Source: an uncultured Sterolibacterium sp. (GTDB taxonomy: Bacteria > Pseudomonadota > Gammaproteobacteria > Burkholderiales > Rhodocyclaceae). From it: a DNA stretch of 64,000 nt. The stretch lies in the NCBI GenBank assembly GCA_903904605.1, contig CAIVDC010000008.1, forward strand, positions 118,849-182,848. The letters are read 5' to 3'. The position numbers and the translations under genes are program-made. This document shows positions 28,158 to 36,311 of this stretch, one piece after another. Under the pieces are notes generated by a model. The model did not search any database. It was given only the letters and a program-made list of their open reading frames with translations, and was not told the DNA's origin. Position 1 is the first letter of the stretch, and every line of letters starts with the position of its first letter.

Positions 28158-29183
28158 ATGATCAAGGCTGCCGTAGCAGGACTCGGCTGGTGGGGCAAGA
28201 CCCTCGTCGAAGCGGTGCAGGGCAGAAGCGAGGAGATCCGCTTCGTTGCCGCCGCGACCGGGACGCCCACGCCCGAGGCGCATAAATTCGCCAGCGCGCA
28301 AGGCATCGCGCTGCGCGGCGGCTACGAAGAACTGATCGAAGATCCGGACGTCGACGCCGTGGTCCTGGCCACTCCCAACTCGATGCACGTCGCGCAGATC
28401 GTCGCCGCCGCCCGCGCCGGCAAGCACGTCTTCTGCGAGAAGCCGCTGGCGCTGTCCAAGGCGGACGCGGAAACGGTCGTGGCAGCGTGCCGGGAGGCCG
28501 GCGTGATCCTGGCGCTCGATTACAACCGCCGCTTCCATCCGACCATGGCGAAGCTGCGCGAAGGCGTGCAGAAAGGCGTGCTGGGCGAAATGCTGCATTT
28601 CGAGGGGACGATGACCTTTCCCAACGCCCTTTATCTGAAGCCGGACCAGTGGCGGGCGAAACGCGCGGAAACGCCTTGCGGAGGACTGATGCCGATGGGT
28701 GTCCATGTCATCGACGCGGCGATCGATCTGTTCGGCGAGGTCGAGGAAGTGTATTGCCTCAGTCTCCACCGCGCCGTGACGATCGATGCGGACGACACCA
28801 CCTCGATGCTCTTCCGCATGAAGAACGGCATGTCCGGCTATCTCTCGACCATGACCGCGACCGCCGGCAGTTTTCGCTTCCAGGTCTATGGCTCCGAGGG
28901 CTGGGTGCGCCTGAACGGCATGACCCACGTCGCCGGGGCCTCGTCGGAGGAAAGGCGCAGCCGCCTGTTCGGCGAGTGTACCTATCAGCCGGTCAAGGGC
29001 GAATCCGAGACCTGGCAGGCCGAGGCCTACGACCTCTCCAACGCCGCGCTGGTCGCCTTCGCCAGGGCGGCTGCCGGCGGTCCGGCCTTCCCGATTCCGC
29101 TCGCGGACATGATTCACGGCGTCGCCGTCACCGACGCGGTGATCCGGTCGGCGGCATCGGGCCGCAGCGAAAAGGTTCTCTGA
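28158..29183 (+). CDS. Gfo/Idh/MocA family NAD(P)-dependent oxidoreductase
   Basis: This family oxidises or reduces sugars, inositols and related polyols. The 341-residue protein has a Rossmann N-terminus (AVAGLGWWGKTLVEAV), the conserved EKPLAL motif, and a C-terminal domain with LMPMGVHVIDAAIDLFGE, where the His is the usual catalytic residue. AGGAGG precedes the ATG. It is followed at 33 bases by an EboE-like TIM barrel. Together with a sugar-binding protein further on, a sugar or polyol substrate is likely. Confidence 0.9.
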   Translation: MIKAAVAGLGWWGKTLVEAVQGRSEEIRFVAAATGTPTPEAHKFASAQGIALRGGYEELIEDPDVDAVVLATPNSMHVAQIVAAARAGKHVFCEKPLALSKADAETVVAACREAGVILALDYNRRFHPTMAKLREGVQKGVLGEMLHFEGTMTFPNALYLKPDQWRAKRAETPCGGLMPMGVHVIDAAIDLFGEVEEVYCLSLHRAVTIDADDTTSMLFRMKNGMSGYLSTMTATAGSFRFQVYGSEGWVRLNGMTHVAGASSEERRSRLFGECTYQPVKGESETWQAEAYDLSNAALVAFARAAAGGPAFPIPLADMIHGVAVTDAVIRSAASGRSEKVL

Positions 29184-29216
29184 GCAAGCAATTCGCGATT
29201 TTCAAGGAGCGGGAAG

Positions 29217-30413
29217 ATGGAGTTAGGCGAAGGTCTCGGTCATTTGACTTATTCGACGCTGGTTCATCCCGGCGACACCTGGGACGAAATGTGGCACAGC
29301 CTCACCACCTATGTCCCGGAAGTCAAACGCCGCTTCTGTCCCGACCGGCCTTTCGGCGTGTCCTTGCGCCTGTCGGGCAAATCGGCCGAGCGCCTGAGCC
29401 TCGATCCCAAGGAGCGCGCCAGGCTGAAGGACTTCCTCGCCGCCAACGACCTGTACCTGTATACGGTGAACGCCTTCCCGCAAGGTTCGTTCAAGGGAGA
29501 GCGGGTCAAGGAACAGGTCTATGAACCGGACTGGCGCTCGGACGCGCGCGCCTTGTACACCATGCGGGTCGCGGACATCCTGGCTGAGGTCGCGGCCCCG
29601 GGCACCTCCCCGTCGATCCAGAGCCCGCCGTGCGGCTTCAAGCCGAGGGTCACCGGTCCCGACGTGGTGGACGCCTACACCGGCCAGCTGCTGCAGGTCG
29701 TGGCCCACCTCGTCGGACTCGAGGAGAAGACCGGCCGAACGGTGACCCTGGCGCTGGAACCCGAACCTTTCTGTTTCATGGAAGTCACCGCCGAGGCGGT
29801 GGACTACTTCACCCAGCACCTCTATGCCGACAAATCCGCCGAAGCGCTCGCGAAGGCGACGGGGCGCTCCGTGGCCGGAGCGCACGAGGCGCTGCGCAAG
29901 CACCTGGGACTGGTCTACGACATCTGCCACCAGGCGGTGGAATTCGAGGACATCAGCGCCTCGCTGGCCGCCCTGGTCGCCGCCGGCATCCCGATCTTCA
30001 AGCTGCAGGAAGCGGCGGCGCTGCGGGTCCCGGTCGTCACCCAGGAACTGGTCGACGCGCTGACGCCTTTTGCCGATACCGTCTATCTGACCCAGACCAT
30101 CGAGAGGAGAGACGGCAAGCTGAACCGCTACCTGAATCTCGAAGATGCTTTCGCCGCCTGGCGGAAGGATCCGGGTCCGCGCGAGTGGCGCACGCACTTT
30201 CACGTCCCGGTGTTTCTCGACGATCTGGGCATGTTCAAGACGACCCGCTTCGCGATCGAGGAGGCCTTGCGCTTCCACAAGGCGACGCCGGTGTCCACGC
30301 AACTGGAGATCGAGACCTACACCTGGGATGTGCTTCCCGCCGAGCTGAAGACGGGTGACATCACCGACTACGTGGTGCGCGAACTCGAATGGGTAAAGGC
30401 ACAGCTCGCCTGA
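29217..30413 (+). CDS. EboE-like TIM-barrel protein (sugar isomerase/epimerase fold)
   Basis: The 398-residue protein resembles EboE, the TIM-barrel member of the ebo (metabolite traffic) clusters. Recognisable stretches are GHLTYSTLVHPGDTWDEMW, RPFGVSLRLSG, YLYTVNAFPQGSFKGERVKE and YEPDWRSDARALYT. Likely metal/sugar ligands lie in ALEPEPFC and the GLVYDICHQAVEFED segment, as in xylose-isomerase-type barrels. None of the other ebo genes is here, so it is not an ebo cluster; the surrounding dehydrogenases point to sugar-acid or polyol chemistry. The catalysed step is unknown. Confidence 0.78.
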   Translation: MELGEGLGHLTYSTLVHPGDTWDEMWHSLTTYVPEVKRRFCPDRPFGVSLRLSGKSAERLSLDPKERARLKDFLAANDLYLYTVNAFPQGSFKGERVKEQVYEPDWRSDARALYTMRVADILAEVAAPGTSPSIQSPPCGFKPRVTGPDVVDAYTGQLLQVVAHLVGLEEKTGRTVTLALEPEPFCFMEVTAEAVDYFTQHLYADKSAEALAKATGRSVAGAHEALRKHLGLVYDICHQAVEFEDISASLAALVAAGIPIFKLQEAAALRVPVVTQELVDALTPFADTVYLTQTIERRDGKLNRYLNLEDAFAAWRKDPGPREWRTHFHVPVFLDDLGMFKTTRFAIEEALRFHKATPVSTQLEIETYTWDVLPAELKTGDITDYVVRELEWVKAQLA

Positions 30414-30423
30414 AGGAGGCTTG

Positions 30424-31299
30424 ATGAAAATCGGTTTCATCGGACTTGGCCGCATGGGCCGGGGCATTGCGCAACGGCTGCTCGACGCCGGCCACGATCT
30501 CGTCGTCCACAACCGCACGGTGGAGAAAGCTGCGGCAATTTGCCGCGCCGGCGCAGGCTACGCCGCGACAGTGGCCCTGCTCTGCGCAGACCGCGAAGTG
30601 GTGATCACCATGCTCGCCGACGACGCGGCATTGAACGCCGTGGTCTCCGGCGGCCTGCTGCAATCGCTGCCCAAAGGAGCCATCCATCTCGCCATGGGCA
30701 CCCATGGCGTGGATACGCTGCGGGCGCTGGAGCGCGCGCATGCCGAAGCCGGTCAGACGCTGGTCGCCGCGCCCGTCATCGGCCGCCCGGACGTGGCTGC
30801 TGCCGGACAACTGCTGATCGTGGCCGCCGGCCCGAAGGCGGCCATGGAGCGCTGCATTCCGTTGTACCAGGCGATCGGGCGGCGCACCGTCGAAACGGGC
30901 AGCGCGCCCGAATCGGCGGCTGCGGTCAAGCTCGCCAACAACTTCGTGCTCGGCTGCGCCATCGAAGTCATGGGCGAAGCCTTCTCCCTGGTCGAGAAAT
31001 ACGGCGTTGCGCCGGCGCTGATGCACGAGGTGCTGGCCAGCGGGATCTTCGCCGCGCCCGCCTACAAGGTCTATGGCCAGATCATCGCCGACGAGGCTTA
31101 CGACCAGGTCGGCATCACTGCCCTGCTGGGCCTGAAAGACGCGAATCTGGTCATGGCCGCCGCCGACGCGGCGAGAGTGCCCCTGCCCAGCGCCAACGCC
31201 TGGCGCGACCGGCTGCTGGGCGCGATCGCCCACGGCGACGGCGACCGCGACTGGGCCGTCGTCGCACTCGAGCAGGCCAGGGCCAGCGGGCTTAGATGA
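30424..31299 (+). CDS. 3-hydroxyisobutyrate dehydrogenase-like beta-hydroxyacid dehydrogenase
   Basis: The 291-residue protein belongs to the 6-phosphogluconate/3-hydroxyisobutyrate dehydrogenase family. It has the dinucleotide motif GFIGLGRMGRGIAQRLLDAGH, the substrate-binding strand around VVAAPVIGRPD, and the catalytic lysine in AAAVKLANNFVLG. The ATG is set by GGAGG six bases upstream, ten bases after the EboE-like stop, so it is co-transcribed. Substrates of such enzymes are beta-hydroxy acids such as tartronate semialdehyde or hydroxyisobutyrate; which one is not visible. Confidence 0.88.
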   Translation: MKIGFIGLGRMGRGIAQRLLDAGHDLVVHNRTVEKAAAICRAGAGYAATVALLCADREVVITMLADDAALNAVVSGGLLQSLPKGAIHLAMGTHGVDTLRALERAHAEAGQTLVAAPVIGRPDVAAAGQLLIVAAGPKAAMERCIPLYQAIGRRTVETGSAPESAAAVKLANNFVLGCAIEVMGEAFSLVEKYGVAPALMHEVLASGIFAAPAYKVYGQIIADEAYDQVGITALLGLKDANLVMAAADAARVPLPSANAWRDRLLGAIAHGDGDRDWAVVALEQARASGLR

Positions 31300-31373
31300 A
31301 CGGCGGGAAACTGCGCACGACGAAGCACAGCCGGACGAAGCAAGCATTAGCCGATCCATCACAGGAGACTTCC

Positions 31374-32330
31374 ATGAGCAGAAAATTCCTCGCGGCAACG
31401 GCCGCAATCGCCTTGCTCTCCCCGGCGGCCCACGCCGACGGCGAGAAGATCGCGGTGTTCACCAAGAACCTGACCAATCCCTATTTCCAGATGGTGCGGC
31501 TGGGCGCCGAGTCGGCTGCGAAGCAGATGAACGCGACGACCCAGAACTATGTCCCGACCAAGCCCGACAGCATTCCCGAGCAGATGAGCCAGATCGAGGA
31601 CGTGGTGGTGAAGAAGCCCGATGCGATCGTGTTCATTCCCGTCGACTACAAGGCGATGTCGATCGGCGTGGCGAAAATCAATGCCGCCAGCATCCCGGTG
31701 GTGAACATCACCGACCGCAGCGAGTCCGGCAAGTTTGTCTCCTTCATCGGCACCGACGACTACAGCCTGGGCCTGGAAACTGCGCGCTTCATGCTGAAGG
31801 CGATGGGCGGCCGCGGCAATGTCGTGATCCTCGAGGGCGTCAAGGCGGCCTTGAGCAACGTCGACCGCGTCCGCGGCTTCAAGAAGGCCCTCGCGGAATA
31901 CCCCGGCGTCAAGCTGGTGGCTCAGCAGCCGGCCAACTATCAACGGCTCCAGGCCTTGCAGGTGATGGAGAACCTGATGCAAACTTTTCCGCAGATCGAC
32001 GGCGTACTGGCCGCCAACGACGCCATGGCCACCGGCGTCATCGAAGCCATGGACGCCGCCAACCGCAAGGCGCTGGTGATCGGCATCAACGGCTCCAAGG
32101 AGGCGATGGATGCGATCAAGGCCGGCAAGATGCTGGCCAGCGGCGATCCCGGCGGCTTCGAGCAGGGCTGCCTGGGCACCATGGTGGCGATCCGCGAGCT
32201 GCGCAAACTGCCGGTACCGAAGGAGGTCCTGTTTCCGGCCTTCGTGATCCACAAGGGCAACTTCCAGGCCTACGACGTGGCGGCCGAAAAGCGCAACTGC
32301 CCGAAGTGGGAAGAACTGGTGAAGAAATAG
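31374..32330 (+). CDS. Sugar ABC transporter periplasmic binding protein (RbsB-like), orphan
   Basis: The 318-residue protein begins with a cleavable signal peptide (MSRKFLAATAAIALLSPAAHA|DG) and continues as a type I periplasmic binding protein (IAVFTKNLTNPYFQMVRLGA, DAIVFIPVDYKAM, IDGVLAANDAMATGVIEAM, LVIGINGSKEAMDAIKAG). This is the ribose/galactose/inositol group. AGGAG sets the ATG. No permease or ATPase gene follows: the operon ends at a hairpin and the next gene is convergent. It must use a distant transporter or serve as a sensor ligand protein. Confidence 0.9.
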   Translation: MSRKFLAATAAIALLSPAAHADGEKIAVFTKNLTNPYFQMVRLGAESAAKQMNATTQNYVPTKPDSIPEQMSQIEDVVVKKPDAIVFIPVDYKAMSIGVAKINAASIPVVNITDRSESGKFVSFIGTDDYSLGLETARFMLKAMGGRGNVVILEGVKAALSNVDRVRGFKKALAEYPGVKLVAQQPANYQRLQALQVMENLMQTFPQIDGVLAANDAMATGVIEAMDAANRKALVIGINGSKEAMDAIKAGKMLASGDPGGFEQGCLGTMVAIRELRKLPVPKEVLFPAFVIHKGNFQAYDVAAEKRNCPKWEELVKK

Positions 32331-32335
32331 TCGTC

Positions 32336-32363
32336 GCGTTTCCCGGCGTGGCCCGGGAAACGC
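32336..32363. terminator. Bidirectional hairpin between convergent genes
   Basis: Perfect 11-base arms GCGTTTCCCGG / CCGGGAAACGC with a six-base loop lie between the sugar-binding protein stop (6 bases away) and the ClC channel stop. The stem serves both strands. The U-tract is poor on either side. Confidence 0.6.
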
Positions 32364-32379
32364 CCGCCAGCCGCGATCC

Positions 32380-33705
32380 TCAGCGGTGCGCCTCGATCGG
32401 GTTGCCGTACAGGGGCCGGGCGCCGAACTGGGAGCTGATCGCGTAGGCGATGCCGCAGGCGAGCATCACCGGCACGGTAAGCTGGAACTGGTTGGTCATC
32501 TCGAGCACCATGACGATCGCCATCAGCGGTGCATGCGTCACCGCCGCCAGAACCGCCGCCATGCCGATCACCGCCAGCACGCGCGGGTCGCCCACCAGCA
32601 CCGGACCGAACCAGGCCGAGGCCAGGTGCGCCGTCAGGTAGCCGCTGGTGGCACCGATGAACAGCGTCGGCGTGAACACCCCGCCGATCGCCCCTGAGCC
32701 GGAACTGATGACGGTTGCCAGAACTTTGGCCACCATGATCACCGCGACCCAGTGCCAGACCACGTTGCCCTGAAGTACGTCGGACACGACGCTGTAGCCG
32801 TTGCCCCAGACGTCGGGGGCAACGGCCGAGATCAGGCCGGCGACCACCCCGCCCAGGCCGAGTCGCAGCGGCAGCGAGTCGATCCTGCCGAACGACTTGC
32901 GGGTCCGCTCGAGCATTTCGAGAAAGGCCCAGCCCAGGCCTCCGCTGATCACGCCGGCGACCATCGCCACAACCAGGCTGGTGGGCACCAGGGCGACCGA
33001 AGGCATCACATACAGGGGCCGGGGTTCGACCAGCCAGTAGATCAGGGCACTCGAGGTGGCGGCAGCAATCAGCACCGGGGCGATGGTGTGCCGCGCAAAA
33101 AAGCCCAGCGCCAGTTCCAGGACGAAGACGACCCCCGCCACCGGCGCGTGATAGGCGGAGCCGATACCGGCCGCGATGCCGCACACCAGGACCGCATTGC
33201 GCTCATCGTCGGACAGCGGGAACAGCCGCGCCAGCCAGGAGGCGAACCAGGCGGACATCTGCACCATCGGCCCCTCCTTGCCGATTGCCGCACCGGTGCC
33301 GACCGAGAACAGGGCGGAGACGCTGCGCACAAACGTGGTGCGGTCATTGAGCACGTATTTTCCCTCGCGGGCGGCTTCGATGTAGTCCAGGTGCTCGGCA
33401 CCGTCCGGGCCGCGCGCCGCCCAGCGCAGCCCCCAGTGCAGGGCCAGTCCGGCGGCCAGGCCGCCCAAGGCTTGGACCAGCGCGCGATGCCAGGGCTTCA
33501 GGCTCTCGGAGACTGCCACCAGGCTGCCGATGCGGTCGGTCGCCAGCCATTCCACGCCTTCGATCAGCAAGCGGAATCCCTGGGTCGCCGCCGCCGCCAG
33601 CAACCCGGCCAGGACCGCTGCGAGCCATAAGCGCAAGGTACGGGCGGCACCGCCGATGAAGGGATGCCACTCGCTCGGGTCCGGTGTCCGCTCAGACAAA
33701 GCCAT
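32380..33705 (-). CDS. ClC-type chloride channel/transporter (ClcB-like)
   Basis: A 441-residue inner-membrane protein with about ten or more helices. It has the gating-glutamate motif GKEGPMVQ (GxEGP) and the C-terminal GGVFTPTL (GxFxP) motif that line the anion path. The GSGIP serine motif of ClcA is replaced by a DGAEHLDYIEA segment, as in the ClcB branch. The last ClC-type helices are followed directly by the stop; there are no CBS domains. It is divergent from the DUF599 gene and converges on the sugar operon. Confidence 0.9.
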   Translation of the reverse strand: MALSERTPDPSEWHPFIGGAARTLRLWLAAVLAGLLAAAATQGFRLLIEGVEWLATDRIGSLVAVSESLKPWHRALVQALGGLAAGLALHWGLRWAARGPDGAEHLDYIEAAREGKYVLNDRTTFVRSVSALFSVGTGAAIGKEGPMVQMSAWFASWLARLFPLSDDERNAVLVCGIAAGIGSAYHAPVAGVVFVLELALGFFARHTIAPVLIAAATSSALIYWLVEPRPLYVMPSVALVPTSLVVAMVAGVISGGLGWAFLEMLERTRKSFGRIDSLPLRLGLGGVVAGLISAVAPDVWGNGYSVVSDVLQGNVVWHWVAVIMVAKVLATVISSGSGAIGGVFTPTLFIGATSGYLTAHLASAWFGPVLVGDPRVLAVIGMAAVLAAVTHAPLMAIVMVLEMTNQFQLTVPVMLACGIAYAISSQFGARPLYGNPIEAHR

Positions 33706-34027
33706 GGGTCTCGGCGGCGGGACTCGATCGGGCGTCGACTGCGCGCACAGGCGGCGTCAGCGCGGCGCCGGCAAGACCTTCAGCGCTGGCCGGCGCAGTC
33801 CCTTGCAGGGGACCGGGACAAAACATGCTTTTGGAGTGGGACACTGTTCAACCGGGGCGGATGCTGAGCAAGGTCCCGGATTATAGCAACACGATGCCGG
33901 CGAAAACCTCGTGGCCCGGTACCGCCTCCGGGGCGCAGAGGTCTACGACTCGCGCAAAATGGCGTAACATCGCACCGGACGCCGCCGGCAATTTCTCATT
34001 GCGCCCTCACCATCCCCTGAACAAGCC
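33706..34027. other. Intergenic region between divergent clc and DUF599 genes
   Basis: A 322-base gap must hold two divergent promoters. I see no protein-like reading frame and no strong hairpin. The A+T-richer stretch GGATTATAGC near 33880 is the only place resembling a -10 element. Confidence 0.3.
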
Positions 34028-34708
34028 ATGCCTTCTTTCACTTCCGTCTATAACAGCGATATCTTCGGCTTCATCCTGAGCGCCGGCCTGATCTTCTGCT
34101 ATTACGCCTATTTGCGCTGGCGCACGAAACCCGGACCGCACTTCGACCCGCATTACACGATCCAGGCGCTCAACGCCGAGGCCAGGCGACTGTGGGTCGA
34201 GAGCGTCATGCGCGACAAGCGCGACATCCTGGCCGTGCAGACTTTGCGCAACTCCACCATGGTGTCGACGTTTCTGGCGTCCACCGCCGTCCTGCTGATC
34301 ATGGGTGCGGTCAGTCTTTCCGGACACGGCGGCGACGTGGAGCATGGCCTGCATTCGCTCAACGTGGTCGGCGCGGTTGATCCTTCCTTGTGGATGACAA
34401 AGCTGGTGGTCCTGATCATCGACCTGTGCGTGGCGTTCTTCTCCCTCACCCTGGCCGCGCGCCACTTCCACCACATCGGCTATCTGCTCAACGTGCCTGC
34501 CGACATCAAGCATCCGGTGATCACGCCGCAATTCGTGACCAGCTTCCTAAACGCTGCGGCGAGCTACTACAGTACCGGCATGCGCGCTTACTACTTCACC
34601 ATCCCGCTGCTGTTCTGGTTGTTCGGCCCGCACCTGATGGTCATTTCGACCCTGGTGCTGATCTTTGTGCTGTACCGCATCGCCCGCACGCCCGGGGCCG
34701 GCGAATAG
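34028..34708 (+). CDS. DUF599 family membrane protein
   Basis: A 226-residue membrane protein with four predicted helices: IFGFILSAGLIFCYYAYLRW, MVSTFLASTAVLLIMGAVSL, LVVLIIDLCVAFFSLTLAA, and YYFTIPLLFWLFGPHLMVIS continuing to the C-terminus. The loops EARRLWVESVMRDKRDILAV and ASYYSTGMRAYYF match DUF599. The function of the family is not known. It is a single gene converging with the MFS exporter. Confidence 0.85.
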   Translation: MPSFTSVYNSDIFGFILSAGLIFCYYAYLRWRTKPGPHFDPHYTIQALNAEARRLWVESVMRDKRDILAVQTLRNSTMVSTFLASTAVLLIMGAVSLSGHGGDVEHGLHSLNVVGAVDPSLWMTKLVVLIIDLCVAFFSLTLAARHFHHIGYLLNVPADIKHPVITPQFVTSFLNAAASYYSTGMRAYYFTIPLLFWLFGPHLMVISTLVLIFVLYRIARTPGAGE

Positions 34709-34743
34709 GCGCCTGAGCATTTGGCGCGGCAGCTCCCCGCGCC

Positions 34744-34775
34744 GCACTGCGCCGACGGGCTCGTCGGCTCAGTGC
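34744..34775. terminator. Hairpin at the MFS exporter stop codon
   Basis: Nested arms GCACTG-c-GCCGAC / GTCGGC-t-CAGTGC form a 12-pair stem with one mismatch and a six-base loop. It spans the stop codon of the MFS gene and lies in the 60-base gap after the convergent DUF599 gene. There is no U-tract. Confidence 0.45.
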
Positions 34776-36175
34776 GTCGCGGGGGCGTGACGCAAGCGCA
34801 GCGTGCTGAAAGCGCCGCCCGCGGCTGCGAAGAATGCCGCGAGCGACAGTGCGATCACCGGCCCGCGTCCGTTGTGGGCACTCGCGAAACTGAAGATGAT
34901 GGCCAGGATCACCGCGCCGACGGCCTGCCCCGTGAGACGTGCCGTGCCCAGCATGCCGCTGGCGGCACCTGAACGGTGATGGGGCGCCGTGGTGACGATG
35001 GTATGGTTGTTGGGCGACTGGAACATGCCAAAACCGATGCCGCACAGTGCCATCCGCCAGACGATGTCGGCATTCGCCGGCTGCGCAGGCAGGAGCGCGA
35101 GCAGGGCCAAACCCGCCGACAATATGGCCAGGCCGATACCGCCGAGCAGCCCGTCGGGATAGCGGCCGATCAAGCTGCCGACGATCGGCGACACGACCAC
35201 GGTGGCAATCGGCCAGGCCGTGATCAAGAGCCCGGCTTGCAGCGTGGAACGGCCGTAACCGTCGAGCATCAGGAATGGCAGCGCGATGTAGGCCAGCGTC
35301 TGCGCCGCGAAGGCCGTCATCGACGTGCCCATCGACAGCGCGAACACGGGGATGCGCAGCAAGTCCACCGGCAACAGCGGCACAGGCTGCGCCAGCTGAC
35401 GGCGCACATAGACCACTGCCACCGCAGCTCCGCCCGCCAGCAAGGCCACGCCGCTGACGAAGGCGGAGGATCTGCCGGCCGTGCCGATGCTCGTGCCCAG
35501 CGTGTCGACCCCGAGGAACAGCAGGCTGAACATCAGCGCGTTGAAAGCCACGTCCAACCACAGCAGCCGCCCTCCCGCCCCCTGCCCGGCGGGATTTCGC
35601 GGCAGCGCGCGAAATCCCAGCCACAGGACAATGACGCCGAGCGGCAGATTCAACGCAAACAACCAGGGCCATGACGCAACCGACAGGATGCCGGCGGCCA
35701 CCGACGGCCCTGCGACCGATGACGCGGCTGCCACGAGCGAATTGATCGCGATACCGCGGCCGAGCATGCGCCTGGGATAGATCAGGCGCACCAGCGCCGT
35801 ATTCACCGACATGATCCCGGCCGCGCCCATCCCCTGGATGGCGCGTGCTGCGGCCAGGAGCGGCATGGAGTCGGCCAGGGCGCAGCCGAGGGAGGCCGCG
35901 GTGAAGAACGCCAGTCCGCTCAGATAGACGCGCCGGTAGCCGACGCGGTCGCCCAGGTTGGCGAAAGGCAGCAGCAAGGACAGCGTGGCGACCTGGTAGG
36001 CATTGACGACCCAGACCGCTTGTGCCGCGCTGGCATGCAAATCGCGGGCAATGCCCGGCAACGCCAGGTTGACGATGGTGCCGTCGAGGATGGACACCGC
36101 AATGCCGAGAATGATGACCACCATGGCGCGGTAGCGCGCTGGCGGGGGCAAACCGTCCTGAACGAGCATGGGCAC
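34769..36175 (-). CDS. MFS drug exporter, DHA2 (14-helix) family
   Basis: A 468-residue major-facilitator antiporter. It has the family signatures: ILDGTIVNLALPGIARDL in helix 1, motif A as GDRVGYRR, motif B/C as RAIQGMGAAGIM and VAGPSVAAGIL, typical of proton-driven multidrug exporters. About 14 helices fit DHA2. There is no adjacent membrane-fusion protein or regulator, so the substrate is unknown. A TATAAT hexamer on the minus strand (36272-36277) lies about 100 bases upstream. Confidence 0.9.
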   Translation of the reverse strand: MPMLVQDGLPPPARYRAMVVIILGIAVSILDGTIVNLALPGIARDLHASAAQAVWVVNAYQVATLSLLLPFANLGDRVGYRRVYLSGLAFFTAASLGCALADSMPLLAAARAIQGMGAAGIMSVNTALVRLIYPRRMLGRGIAINSLVAAASSVAGPSVAAGILSVASWPWLFALNLPLGVIVLWLGFRALPRNPAGQGAGGRLLWLDVAFNALMFSLLFLGVDTLGTSIGTAGRSSAFVSGVALLAGGAAVAVVYVRRQLAQPVPLLPVDLLRIPVFALSMGTSMTAFAAQTLAYIALPFLMLDGYGRSTLQAGLLITAWPIATVVVSPIVGSLIGRYPDGLLGGIGLAILSAGLALLALLPAQPANADIVWRMALCGIGFGMFQSPNNHTIVTTAPHHRSGAASGMLGTARLTGQAVGAVILAIIFSFASAHNGRGPVIALSLAAFFAAAGGAFSTLRLRHAPATH

Positions 36176-36311
36176 CTGGGCGGAGAGGGACTCGCGCGGC
36201 GGCGCGACCTGTTTCGGGATGGGTTTCGGGGATGGAATCGCCCTGGAGCAGCGGCCTTGTTACTGCTTTTGATTATATCGTACACCTCCTGGCCTGCAGC
36301 GCTCTCCCGCC

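Noticed and set aside
29217..30413. An ebo-type metabolite traffic cluster
   Set aside because: Only the EboE-like barrel is present; EboA, B, C, D and F are absent from the surrounding genes.
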